35,967 nucleotides of DNA from Ideonella sp. GTDB taxonomy: Bacteria; Pseudomonadota; Gammaproteobacteria; Burkholderiales; Burkholderiaceae_C. Every line of letters starts with the position of its first letter. Positions within the stretch are counted from its first letter, which is position 1. The stretch is from contig JABTUC010000011.1 in assembly GCA_015075545.1 (NCBI GenBank), positions 1 through 35,967 of the forward strand. The letters are read 5' to 3'. This document shows positions 8,369-16,262 of this stretch, in pieces. The notes beneath the pieces were generated by a model. It saw nothing but the letters and a program-made list of their open reading frames with translations. It did not search any database and had not been told where the DNA came from. The position numbers and the translations under genes were made by a program.

Positions 8369-8863
8369 TCAGCGGGCGCCGCCAAGCAGCATCTTGCGCG
8401 CGGCGCGAACGAAGTCGGCCAGCAGCGTGAGCGTGAGCCCTGCGGCGCCGGTGGCGACGACGTAGACCCACGGATAGACGATCACTTGCAGCGTCTCCGA
8501 CAACGAGCCGGTCTGGTGCAGCAGGCGGCCGTAGGCGAAGACGTACCAGGTGACGGCGGCGAACAGCAGCAGCGCGAGCAGATTCATCAGCATCTCGACC
8601 ACCGCGCGCGGCCGCTGGTCCAGCCTGGTGAGCAGCAGGTCGATCGCGACGTGGCCACGGTGCTGCTGCACTGAACCCAGTGCGAGCGCGAGCGCGCCGG
8701 CCGACAGCCAGCCGATGATCTCGTACGAACCGGCCACGGCAATGCCGAACCGGCGCAGCGCCATGTCGGCGACCGCGAAGAACATCATCGCCGCCAACGC
8801 GACGCCGGCGAAGAACACCAGCACCCGATTGACGAGCGCGCTGAGCTTTTCTAGCGCCAGCAT
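8369..8863 (-). CDS. dctQ: TRAP transporter small permease DctQ (second system)
   Basis: A 164-residue protein with four hydrophobic segments (for example VLVFFAGVALAAMMFFAV) and the DctQ-type segment SVQQHRGHVAIDLLL, in which GHVAID stands for the family's GEHIRV-like motif. The ATG at 8863 is preferred over the in-frame GTG at 8869 because of its spacing to GGCGG. The large-permease gene starts 16 nt downstream. It is separated from the binding-protein gene by 55 nt. Confidence 0.87.
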   Translation of the reverse strand: MLALEKLSALVNRVLVFFAGVALAAMMFFAVADMALRRFGIAVAGSYEIIGWLSAGALALALGSVQQHRGHVAIDLLLTRLDQRPRAVVEMLMNLLALLLFAAVTWYVFAYGRLLHQTGSLSETLQVIVYPWVYVVATGAAGLTLTLLADFVRAARKMLLGGAR

Positions 8864-8918
8864 CGACACCGCCCGTCTGGCAGCGGGCGCGTGAACGGCC
8901 GGGCGACGGCCGCAGGCG

Positions 8919-9950
8919 TCACTTCTTCGCGAACTGGTCGCGCAGTTCGACCAGGCGCGCGAGGTACTGCTTCGCCGGCAGGCCCTTGGCCGTCATCTCG
9001 GTGACCCACTCCGCTTCCATCGGCTTGAGCTTCGCGTCCCAGCGGGCACGCTCGTCGGCAGCGAGCGGCAGGATCTGCAGGCCGTGCTCCTTCTTGGCCC
9101 ATTGCAGCGCCGCATCGACGTTTTCCTTGTCGTGGTACTGGCCGGTCCAGACCGCCATGTCGGGGCCCAACTCGTCGATCACCTTGCGCACGTCGGCCGG
9201 TAGCTTGTCGAAGCGCTTCTTGTCCATCACCGCAGCGAAGCTGACGATGACGGTCGGATAGTCGGTGACGTACTTCAGCAATTCGGCCAGCTTGAAGTCC
9301 TTCAGGATCTCGCGTGAAGTCATCGTGCCGTCGATGACGCCGGTCTGCACCGCCTGCGGTACCTCGGGCATCGGCATGCCGATCGGTGCCGCGCCAAGCG
9401 CCTTCAGGACCGGTACGCCGGTGCCGGCTGCGCGCAGCTTCATGCCCTTCAGATCGGCCGCGCTGCGCACGGGCGCACGCGTCTGAATGTAGCCCGGCTC
9501 ACCGGTGAACACCGCAATCAACTTGAACGACTCGAACTCCTTGGGCTTGAATTCCTGCGTCAGTTGCCACAGCGCGCGACTGGCCACCGTGGCATTCGGA
9601 AAGCCGAGCGGCAGCGAGGCACCCGACGTCAGCGGAAAGCGCCCCGGATCGTACGAGGGCGACCCCAGGCCGATGTCGGCGACGCCCTTGGCGACGCCGT
9701 CGTACATCTCGCGCGCACCGAGCAGAGCGCCGCCGGGGAAGGTCTTCACCTTGACCTTGCCGTTGGTGCGCTTCTCCATCTCTGCGGCCCAATGCGCCAT
9801 CTGCTTGCCGGGGAAGGTGCCGGCTGGCGCGAAGAAGGCGTAGGTGAGTTCGATCTCGGCTGCGTTCGCCGCGGACAGCGCAACGACCAGCGCGGATACG
9901 CCAAGGGCGAGCGAGCCGGCGATGCGAACCAGTGTCTGGCGACGATGCAT
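8919..9950 (-). CDS. dctP: TRAP transporter substrate-binding protein DctP (second system)
   Basis: A 343-residue periplasmic binding protein. The N-terminus has basic residues (MHRRQTLVRIAG), a hydrophobic stretch and an AANA-A cleavage site. The DctP hallmark LKGMKLRAAG, with its carboxylate-binding arginine, is present, followed by GTMTSREILKDF. A strong GGAGG lies 6 nt before the ATG. It differs strongly in sequence from the first DctP in this window, so the two systems probably carry different substrates. A 10-bp palindrome occupies its leader. Confidence 0.93.
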   Translation of the reverse strand: MHRRQTLVRIAGSLALGVSALVVALSAANAAEIELTYAFFAPAGTFPGKQMAHWAAEMEKRTNGKVKVKTFPGGALLGAREMYDGVAKGVADIGLGSPSYDPGRFPLTSGASLPLGFPNATVASRALWQLTQEFKPKEFESFKLIAVFTGEPGYIQTRAPVRSAADLKGMKLRAAGTGVPVLKALGAAPIGMPMPEVPQAVQTGVIDGTMTSREILKDFKLAELLKYVTDYPTVIVSFAAVMDKKRFDKLPADVRKVIDELGPDMAVWTGQYHDKENVDAALQWAKKEHGLQILPLAADERARWDAKLKPMEAEWVTEMTAKGLPAKQYLARLVELRDQFAKK

Positions 9951-9968
9951 GGTGCCTCCAGTCGATCG

Positions 9969-9994
9969 GGGCCTGCAGGCATGTCTGCAGGCCC
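9969..9994 (-). promoter_or_regulatory. 10-bp perfect inverted repeat in the dctP leader
   Basis: Arms GGGCCTGCAG and CTGCAGGCCC flank the 6-nt spacer GCATGT, 19-44 nt upstream of the second dctP ATG. As DNA it looks like an operator; as RNA it would be a stable hairpin just upstream of the ribosome binding site. No T-tract follows, so it is not a simple terminator. Confidence 0.45.
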
Positions 9995-10090
9995 ACGCGC
10001 GGCCACTCTGCAGTGATTCGGCGCTCGATGAGAACTGGGGCTTTCCCGATGCGTCACGTGCGGCGCGCTGGCACGCGCCGGCTGCCCCGG

Positions 10091-11092
10091 TCAGTCGAGC
10101 GTTTCGTTGCTGGGCTCACGCCACATGCCCTGATGCCGGAGCATCGCGAGCACGCGCGACAGCACGTCGTTGCGATAGGCGCCGACGTCGCGGCCGCGGT
10201 GGTCGAAGAAGCCACTGCCGGTCTTGAGTCCGAGCCGTCCTTCGGCCATCAGCCGGTCGACGTTGGCCGGCGCCTTGTAGCGCGCGGCGTCGATCGACGC
10301 CGACATCTCACGGCTCGCGTGATGCAGGATGTCGACGCCGCCGAAGTCGATGAACTCGACCACGCCGAGCGCGGCGAAACGCAGCCCGAGGCCGTAGCGC
10401 GTCGCCTTGTCGATCTCCTCGGCGGTCGCCGCGCCTTCTTCGATCATGCGCGCCGCTTCGTTCATCACCAGCGCCTGCAGGCGCGGCACGATGTAGCCGG
10501 GCGTGTCGTTGCACACCACCGGCAGCTTGCCGATGCGCTCCATCAGCGCCTTCGCGCGCGCCAGCACCTCGGGCGCGGTGCCGGCGTGGGTGGCGATCTC
10601 GACGACCGGAATCAGATAGGCCGGATTGAGCCAGTGCATGTTGAGGAAGCGCTCGGGGTGCGCGATCATGCGCGCGAGCTTGCCGGCGCCGATGCTGCTC
10701 GTCGTCGACGCGACGATCGCATCGGCCCGGCACCAGCGGCCGAGTTGTTCGAAGGCGGCGCGTTTGGCCTCGACGGTTTCGCTCACGCCCTCGAACACCA
10801 GCTCCACATCGGCCAGCGCTGCCGCCGCGCCCGCCGCATCGACGAACTCGACGCGCGCAGCGATCGGCTCGACCTGCTCGTCGCGCAGCGCGCCGAGTTG
10901 TGCCAGGCCGCGCAGGCTTTGCGCGATCTCGGCATGCGCCTGTTCGTGCAGCTGCCGAACCTCTTCGAACGTGCGCGGCCTGAGGTCGACCAGCGAGATG
11001 CGATGCCCCGCGTAGGCGAGTGCGATCGCGATGCTGCGCCCCATGCGGCCGGCCCCCGCAGCGGCGAAGCGGGGTCGCGACCTACTTCCCAT
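10091..11092 (-). CDS. 3-hydroxyacyl-CoA dehydrogenase family protein
   Basis: A 333-residue NAD-dependent dehydrogenase. The N-terminal Rossmann motif AAGAGRMGRSIA is followed by SLVDLRP at the second strand. The catalytic-histidine region NMHWLNPAYLIPVVEI and the dimerisation segment NDTPGYIVPRLQALVMNEA are clear, as is the C-terminal GLKTGSGFFDH. Length and single C-terminal domain resemble the 3-hydroxybutyryl-CoA / carnitine / gulonate dehydrogenase group, so the true substrate may be a free hydroxy acid. The ATG at 11092 overlaps the 3' end of the opine-dehydrogenase-like gene by 11 nt, indicating co-translation. The frame extends further upstream but that part is antisense to nothing family-like. 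Confidence 0.87.
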   Translation of the reverse strand: MGSRSRPRFAAAGAGRMGRSIAIALAYAGHRISLVDLRPRTFEEVRQLHEQAHAEIAQSLRGLAQLGALRDEQVEPIAARVEFVDAAGAAAALADVELVFEGVSETVEAKRAAFEQLGRWCRADAIVASTTSSIGAGKLARMIAHPERFLNMHWLNPAYLIPVVEIATHAGTAPEVLARAKALMERIGKLPVVCNDTPGYIVPRLQALVMNEAARMIEEGAATAEEIDKATRYGLGLRFAALGVVEFIDFGGVDILHHASREMSASIDAARYKAPANVDRLMAEGRLGLKTGSGFFDHRGRDVGAYRNDVLSRVLAMLRHQGMWREPSNETLD

Positions 11093-12155
11093 CGTGCAGG
11101 CGGCGCCGCAGTTGCTCGATCGACAGATCGGCCAGGCCGAGCGCCTCGAGCGTGCGCTTGCCCTGGCGCAGATCGCGACCGAGGAAGGCGCCGACGATGG
11201 CGAGCAGCCCGTGCGCGACCGGCGCGTCGACCTGCGCGAAGCGCGCGACCGACGCGAGCAGCGCGAGGCCGATGACCGTGTCTTCGGTGATGTAGCGGTG
11301 CTGGTGCAGATCGATGTGCTCGCGCCAGTCGCCGGACTTCTGAAGCTGCCGGTGCACGTCACCATACATCCAGCGATCATTGACGTAGTGATCGGCGAGC
11401 GGATAGTGCGGCGCAGGGTAGCCAAGGGCCTCGCGCACCGCGATGCGTTCGTGGTCGAGGCGGTCGGTCACGGCGCGCACCGCAGGCTGCGTGCCTTCGC
11501 TGTGGATGTCCCACGCCTCGAAGTGCTGCAGCGGCGCCGCGTTCATCACCACCAGCGGCGGGTGGATGATCGGCCCGGCGTTCATCAGCGCGCCGCAGAG
11601 CGCATCGCCGCAGCCGTGCACGCTGGGATACGCGCGGCGAATCACGGCGAGCGCGCGCTCGGCATCCCGTGCCGGGTAGACCCCGGTCGGCAGACGCACC
11701 GCGCGCGCCGTGATGTGGACCTCGCGCCCGCCATGTTTGCGCGCGAGGTAGGGAAGCGTGCCGGTCTCGGCCCATGCGACGTCGGCAAGGTTGCCCGCGG
11801 CACGCACGCGCTGCGACATCGCGAAGCTGCCGAAGCTGCCCGGCGGCAGGAACACCACCTGCCCGTCGACGAGGTGCGGCGCGATCGCGTCGGCGATGTC
11901 GTCCTGTGCCGTCGCCGGGGTCGGGATCAATACCAACTCGGCGCCGTGCAAGGCAACCCCGACGTCGGCTGCTGCCGATTCGATTCTCACCTCGCGGCGG
12001 CCGGCGGCATCGCTCAGCACGATTCGAGGGTCCGCTCTCAGCGCGCTGGCGGCCGCTGCGTCGCGCCGCCACAGGTGCACCGCGTGCCCCGCCTCGGAAA
12101 GGTCGGCCGCCGCGGCATACGCGCCGTGTCCTCCGCCGAGGATGGCGATCTTCAT
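11082..12155 (-). CDS. NAD(P)-dependent octopine/nopaline dehydrogenase family protein
   Basis: A 357-residue protein with an N-terminal nucleotide-binding motif (MKIAILGGGHGAYAAAADL) and a C-terminal opine-dehydrogenase domain marked by NAGPIIHPPLVVMNAA and HYVNDRWMYGDV. Family members reduce or oxidise the secondary amine formed between a 2-oxo acid and an amino acid; many bacterial homologues have no known substrate. The ATG at 12155 puts the Rossmann motif at the very N-terminus; an in-frame ATG at 12203 with AAGG 8 nt upstream is a real alternative. It heads a leftward unit with the hydroxyacyl dehydrogenase and probably the TRAP genes. The IS110 element ends about 165 nt upstream of it and may have altered its promoter. 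Confidence 0.82.
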   Translation of the reverse strand: MKIAILGGGHGAYAAAADLSEAGHAVHLWRRDAAAASALRADPRIVLSDAAGRREVRIESAAADVGVALHGAELVLIPTPATAQDDIADAIAPHLVDGQVVFLPPGSFGSFAMSQRVRAAGNLADVAWAETGTLPYLARKHGGREVHITARAVRLPTGVYPARDAERALAVIRRAYPSVHGCGDALCGALMNAGPIIHPPLVVMNAAPLQHFEAWDIHSEGTQPAVRAVTDRLDHERIAVREALGYPAPHYPLADHYVNDRWMYGDVHRQLQKSGDWREHIDLHQHRYITEDTVIGLALLASVARFAQVDAPVAHGLLAIVGAFLGRDLRQGKRTLEALGLADLSIEQLRRRLHDGK

Positions 12156-12329
12156 CGCGAACTGCCGCGGCCCTTGGCGCGATACATCGGCCGATTCTGC
12201 CATCGGGGCCGACCTTGGCTGGACCAGCTTCGCCCCGCCGTGAACGTCGATCAGGGGTCCAGCGGCGGCGGCTGGCGCTTCGCCGCAGGCTGGTCCGTCG
12301 GCACCGTCGTCAGGCTCTTGAGAAACAAA

Positions 12330-13664
12330 TCAGACCACCGCCGCGGATGAGGCGCCGGTGGGTGTCAGTTTGAAGCCCAAGGCGGCGGCGCGACGCTTGA
12401 GCGCGGCCACGGAACGCTGGCGCTGTTGCTGCTCGTAGCGCTGCTGGCCCTGATCGACGAAGGCTTCGCCGCGCATGAGCATGAAGTAGACCATTCGGGC
12501 CAGCTTGTGAGCGGTTGCGGTGTTGGCGCGAGGCTTGTCCATGCGGGCCGACAGTCGCCGGTAGAACGCGCCGAGTGCTGAATCGCTGTGCCACAGGCTC
12601 TGCGCCGCGAGCTTGAGCGCCTGGCGCGCCCGGTTGGCCGCTCGCTTGGTGCCCGAAGACAACACCTTGCCGCCACTGATCTTGGTCCCTGGGCACAGCC
12701 CCAGCCAGGAGCAGAAGTGCTTGACGCTGGCGAAGCGGCTCAAGTCCGGCCCGATTTCGCTGAGCAGCTTGAGCACCGTGGTGGCCGCCAGACCGTTGAT
12801 GCGCGTGAGGTCGACGCCGGCCCAATTGGCCAGCATCTGACGCAGATCGAACTCCACGCGCGCCTTGGAGCCTGCACGGGGTGCACGGCCCAGATCGACC
12901 TTGCTCGCGCCGAGTTGCGACATCAGCGCCTGCAGCTTGGCATCGCAGACATCCAGATGGCGCTGGATGTCGTCGTATATCGCCAGCGCCTGGGCCAGCA
13001 CGAACAGGTGCTCTTCGCGCCAGTTGCCCACCAGTGACCGGGCGATATCGTTCTCGCCGGCCTTGACGCGCCCATTGCGATAGCGCGCCAGGATCTTCGC
13101 GTCGCGCTCGCCGGCCACGATGGCGCGGATGATGGCCTGGCCCGTGGCGCCCATCACGTCGCTCAAGACCTCGCCGAGTTGGATGTTCATCTGCACCAGC
13201 GCCTTTTGCATGCGCTGCACCCAACTGGCCTGGCCGGCCAGCAGCACGTCGCGCTGGCGCGCGACTGCGCGCACCACGCAGACCTGTGGGCCCGGGCGGA
13301 ACGCCGCGCGCAGCAGCCCCAGGCTCATGAGCTTCTGCAGCCATTGACAGTCCTGCACGTCGCTCTTGCGGCCGGGCACGTACTTGATCTGTCGCGCATC
13401 GACCAGCCAGACCTTCAGCCCGCGCTGCTCGAGCACTTCGTACACCGGGATCCAGTACACGCCGGTGGACTCCAGCACCACCGTATCGACCCCGCACGCC
13501 AGCAGCCACTGGGCCATCGAGTTCAGCTCGTCGGTCACGACGCCGTACTCGTGCACCGCGTCGTCCGTGCTGTGCGGCGGCACGGCCACCCAGTGGCTCG
13601 ATGCCCCAATGTCCACCGCCGCGGCGTTGGGAAACACCTCGTCTTCTCGCTTGCGCACCGCCAT
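12330..13664 (-). CDS. IS110-family transposase (DEDD recombinase)
   Basis: A 444-residue recombinase. The N-terminal RuvC-like DEDD domain shows VDIGASSHWVAV, the acidic VVLESTGVYW, and YVPGRKSDVQDCQWLQKL. The C-terminal domain has the IS116/IS110/IS902 signature, with INGLAATTVLKLLSEIG and SWLGLCPGTKISGGKVL carrying the serine region. No stop or frameshift interrupts it, so it appears active. The ATG at 13664 has GGAG 6 nt upstream; another in-frame ATG at 13679 is possible. The frame continues far upstream to 14636, but that part is non-coding IS sequence and antisense to the TonB receptor gene. Confidence 0.93.
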   Translation of the reverse strand: MAVRKREDEVFPNAAAVDIGASSHWVAVPPHSTDDAVHEYGVVTDELNSMAQWLLACGVDTVVLESTGVYWIPVYEVLEQRGLKVWLVDARQIKYVPGRKSDVQDCQWLQKLMSLGLLRAAFRPGPQVCVVRAVARQRDVLLAGQASWVQRMQKALVQMNIQLGEVLSDVMGATGQAIIRAIVAGERDAKILARYRNGRVKAGENDIARSLVGNWREEHLFVLAQALAIYDDIQRHLDVCDAKLQALMSQLGASKVDLGRAPRAGSKARVEFDLRQMLANWAGVDLTRINGLAATTVLKLLSEIGPDLSRFASVKHFCSWLGLCPGTKISGGKVLSSGTKRAANRARQALKLAAQSLWHSDSALGAFYRRLSARMDKPRANTATAHKLARMVYFMLMRGEAFVDQGQQRYEQQQRQRSVAALKRRAAALGFKLTPTGASSAAVV

Positions 13665-13679
13665 CGCCTGCTCCACCAT

Positions 13680-13873
13680 GGTTGATGAACGGCAGCGCCA
13701 TGGGAAACGTCGATTTCGACTCGATCTCTTGAACGGGATGCGGCTCGCGCCGCTCGCCACTGTCGCCGACGAATCCCGGACCATGCTCTCACGCGGGCTC
13801 GCTACAGCTCGCACCATTGACGCGCCGGTCATCTCGGCGCTGCCGTTCACCTTGTAGCTCAAGGTCGTTTCTC
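13680..13873 (-). ncRNA. Candidate IS110 bridge RNA region
   Basis: IS110-group elements are known to encode a structured bridge RNA of about 180 nt in the non-coding end next to the recombinase start. This stretch is in that position, about 195 nt long, and lacks a convincing gene. It contains a 14-nt perfect inverted repeat (13686-13699 and 13836-13849, sense arm on the plus strand TGAACGGCAGCGCC), a 5-bp hairpin ACCTT/AAGGT and a GCTACA/TGTAGC pairing on the minus strand. Loop guides were not matched to donor or target DNA, so the assignment rests on position. Confidence 0.4.
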
Positions 13874-13904
13874 CGCGAACGCCGGGCGCCGCCAAGGGGC
13901 CTGG

Positions 13905-13984
13905 AGTGCTCTCAAGCAAATGTGGCTCTGCCACTTTGCTTGACCCCCGCGGGGGGCGGGCCGGGTACGGCCCGGCCCTGGGGG
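13905..13984. repeat. GC-rich palindrome cluster after the TonB receptor gene
   Basis: Directly downstream of the receptor stop lies a series of dyads: a hairpin at 13912-13943 with arms TCAAGCAAA/TTTGCTTGA plus GTGGC/GCCAC around a TCT loop and one bulged T; CCCCC/GGGGG; and GGGCCG/CGGCCC around GGTA. This looks like an intergenic palindromic repeat or a strong transcription-blocking structure for the leftward receptor gene. A related but different C/G-rich palindromic stretch lies at about 1075-1130. Confidence 0.5.
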
Positions 13985-13987
13985 CGC

Positions 13988-16186
13988 TCAGAATTTCTGC
14001 AACCAGCGCACCGACAGCAGCCCGCTGCGCGGTGCGCCCGTTTCGAAGTAGCGCTGATTGCCTTCGTTGACGATCACGCTGCCCGCGTAGAGCCGGCCGA
14101 ACACGTTGTCGACGCGCGCCAGCAACTGCAGCGTGCCGCGATCGGTGAGCCGCCAGTCGGCGCTCCAGCGCAGCGCGACGACGCCGAAGCCGGCCGCCGA
14201 ATCGGTGTTGCGGTCGTTCACCGGCGTCGCGCCCTGCGCGCGCCATTCGACCGCCACTTCGCCTGGCAGCTTGCCGCCCGGTCGCCACGCCAGTTCGGCG
14301 CCGCCGAGCACGCGCTGCGTGCCGGCAATGCGGTTGCCCGCCGGCACTGCGGCGAGGTTGACGCCCGCGGGGTTGCCCGCCGAGGGCAGGCGGCACGGCA
14401 CGCCGGCGCAGGTGAGAAAACCGTCGCGGTAGCTGGCATCGAGCAGCGTCAGGCTGCCCAGCGCGCGCAGGCCCGGCGCCAGGCGCCAAGTCAGCGCGGC
14501 TTCGCCGCCGTGGCGCCGCGTGCGACCGACGTTCTGGAACGACGAGCGTCCGCCGGCGTTGGTGGCAACGCCGATCTCGTCGTCGGTGTCGATCAGGAAC
14601 AGCGCCGCATCGAGGTCGATCGCCTCGCCGCGCCACTTGCTGCCCAGCTCGAACTGGCGGCTGCGCTGGCCGCGCAACCCCGAGTTGAAGCCCGAGCTGC
14701 CGTCGGGCCGGTAGGCGAGTTCGCCCAGCGTCGGCGACTCGAAGCCGCGAGCTGCGCTGGCGTGCAGCGTCCAGCGCGGGCTCACGCGCCAGCGCACGCC
14801 GAGCACGGGGTTGGTGTAGCTGAACTTCAACGCCCCCGAATCGTCGCCGTTGCCGAGGTAGCGGTCGTCGACCTGCATCTTCACCTGTCCGCTGCGCACG
14901 CCGCCCACCAGTTGCCAGGCGTCGGACAGCGGGATCTCGAACTGGCCGTAGGCATCGGTCGATGTCGCACGGTTGGTTTCGTCGCGCCGCAGACTCCCCT
15001 GCACGCCGAGCGTCTGGGCGGGCGGCGCACCGATGAAGTTCTCGTACCCCTTGCGATCGTCGATCTGGCGCTCGCGATCGACGCCGAGCACGATGTCGGT
15101 GTGCCCGAAGCGCAGGCGGACGCGCGCGTCGATGCCGTCGTAGTCGCGATCGAACGCGATCACGCCGCCGCTGTGGGTGGGGTTGGCCTGCGTCGCCGCC
15201 GGAATCGCGAGGTACTGGGTGACGCCGCGCGCGCCCAGGTAGGCGACAACGCGGGTTTCGATCAGCCCCTGCTCACGGCCGAAGCGATGCTGCCAGTTGA
15301 CGCCCCCTTGCGATTGATCGATCGCCTTGCGGGTATCGAACTGCGTGGCCTGCGGCGTCGTCTGCAGCGGATCGGCATCGAACTGCGCGCGCGTCAGCCC
15401 GAGCGGATCGGCCGCATCCTGCCGGTGGTCGGACAGCAGCACCGTCACGGTGTCGTCGTGGCCGCGCCAACCCAGGCGCACGCTGCCGAGCGTGCGCTCG
15501 GCCGCGCTGTGCGGCCGGAAGCCGTCGATATCCAAACGCGTGAGGTCGGCGCGCACGTCGAAGCCCGAGGGCAACGGTGCGGCCACCTCGACCCTGCCCT
15601 GGCGCAGCCCGAAGCTGCCGGCATCGAGCGCGAACTCGGCCTCGCGCTCGCGTGCCGGCGCCGTGAACAGCGCGATCACGCCGCCCGAGCTGTTGCCGTA
15701 GAGCACCGAGAACGGACCGCGCAGCACCTCGATGCGCGATGCGCCGGCGAGGTCGAAGTGCGCCACCTGCCCCTGGCCGTCGGGCATCGTCGCCGGAATG
15801 CCGTCGGTGTACAGCCGCAGACCGCGCACGCCGAAGCCGGCACGCGCACCGAAGCCTCGCGAGCTGAGCTGCAGATCCTGCGCGTAGTTGTTGCGGTTGG
15901 CCACCGTGAGGCCGGGCACGCGCCACAGCGCCTCCGACAGGTTGACCATCGGCCCGGCCTCGCGCAGTGCCTGCGCATCGACCACGCCGATCGCGAACGG
16001 CGCGTCGAACACCCGCTGCGCGCTCAGTGAGCCGGTGACGACGACGCTGTGCGCGTCGCCTGCCGCCGTACCGGTCTGGGCCGAGGCGATGCCCGCCAAC
16101 GCGGCACAGGCCGCGATCAGGTGGCGCGCGTGGCGGCGAAGGCGGCGTCGGGCGGACATTCTCGAGGCGGTGGCAAGGGGCGTCAT
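13988..16186 (-). CDS. TonB-dependent outer-membrane receptor
   Basis: A 732-residue receptor. A signal peptide (HLIAACAALAGIASAQ) precedes a plug domain (VVVTGSLSAQRVFDAPF, LSEALWRVPGLTV, SRIEVLRGPFSVLYGNSSGGVI) and a beta-barrel ending in the aromatic terminal residue typical of outer-membrane barrels (RWLQKF). The VVVTG segment near the mature N-terminus is the likely TonB box. The ATG at 16186 is chosen; 16159 and the longer 16300 are alternatives, and none has a strong ribosome binding site. It starts 77 nt after the EgtB/SenA-like gene and could be co-transcribed with it. The plug resembles iron-siderophore receptors, but the ligand cannot be read from sequence. Confidence 0.9.
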   Translation of the reverse strand: MTPLATASRMSARRRLRRHARHLIAACAALAGIASAQTGTAAGDAHSVVVTGSLSAQRVFDAPFAIGVVDAQALREAGPMVNLSEALWRVPGLTVANRNNYAQDLQLSSRGFGARAGFGVRGLRLYTDGIPATMPDGQGQVAHFDLAGASRIEVLRGPFSVLYGNSSGGVIALFTAPAREREAEFALDAGSFGLRQGRVEVAAPLPSGFDVRADLTRLDIDGFRPHSAAERTLGSVRLGWRGHDDTVTVLLSDHRQDAADPLGLTRAQFDADPLQTTPQATQFDTRKAIDQSQGGVNWQHRFGREQGLIETRVVAYLGARGVTQYLAIPAATQANPTHSGGVIAFDRDYDGIDARVRLRFGHTDIVLGVDRERQIDDRKGYENFIGAPPAQTLGVQGSLRRDETNRATSTDAYGQFEIPLSDAWQLVGGVRSGQVKMQVDDRYLGNGDDSGALKFSYTNPVLGVRWRVSPRWTLHASAARGFESPTLGELAYRPDGSSGFNSGLRGQRSRQFELGSKWRGEAIDLDAALFLIDTDDEIGVATNAGGRSSFQNVGRTRRHGGEAALTWRLAPGLRALGSLTLLDASYRDGFLTCAGVPCRLPSAGNPAGVNLAAVPAGNRIAGTQRVLGGAELAWRPGGKLPGEVAVEWRAQGATPVNDRNTDSAAGFGVVALRWSADWRLTDRGTLQLLARVDNVFGRLYAGSVIVNEGNQRYFETGAPRSGLLSVRWLQKF

Positions 16187-16262
16187 CACAGCCGGCACCG
16201 CCGACAGCGCCAAGCCCTCGCAAACACCTAGGGAGAACCGGCAATCGACAACGGCACCGTCA

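Larger units (their letters stand above)
12320..13873 (-). mobile_element. IS110-family insertion sequence, approximate limits
   Basis: The element is defined by its IS110-type transposase and a non-coding region of about 200 nt before it. IS110 elements usually lack long terminal inverted repeats and make no target duplication, so the ends cannot be fixed by eye. The limits given are the outermost matching 7-mers GAGAAAC (12320-12326) and GTTTCTC (13867-13873), which may be chance. The resulting 1.55 kb is typical for the family. It lies between the opine-dehydrogenase-like gene and the TonB receptor without breaking either. Confidence 0.6.

Noticed and set aside
12320-13873. GAGAAAC / GTTTCTC as true terminal inverted repeats of the IS
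   Set aside because: Seven matching bases can occur by chance and IS110 elements generally lack such repeats; used only as a rough limit.
13665-14636. Long N-terminal extension of the IS110 transposase frame
   Set aside because: It runs through IS non-coding sequence and then antisense to the TonB receptor; the conserved recombinase begins at 13664 or 13679.
16187-16262. Riboswitch upstream of the TonB receptor (for example cobalamin)
   Set aside because: The gap is only 76 nt and shows no conserved box; cobalamin riboswitches need about 200 nt.
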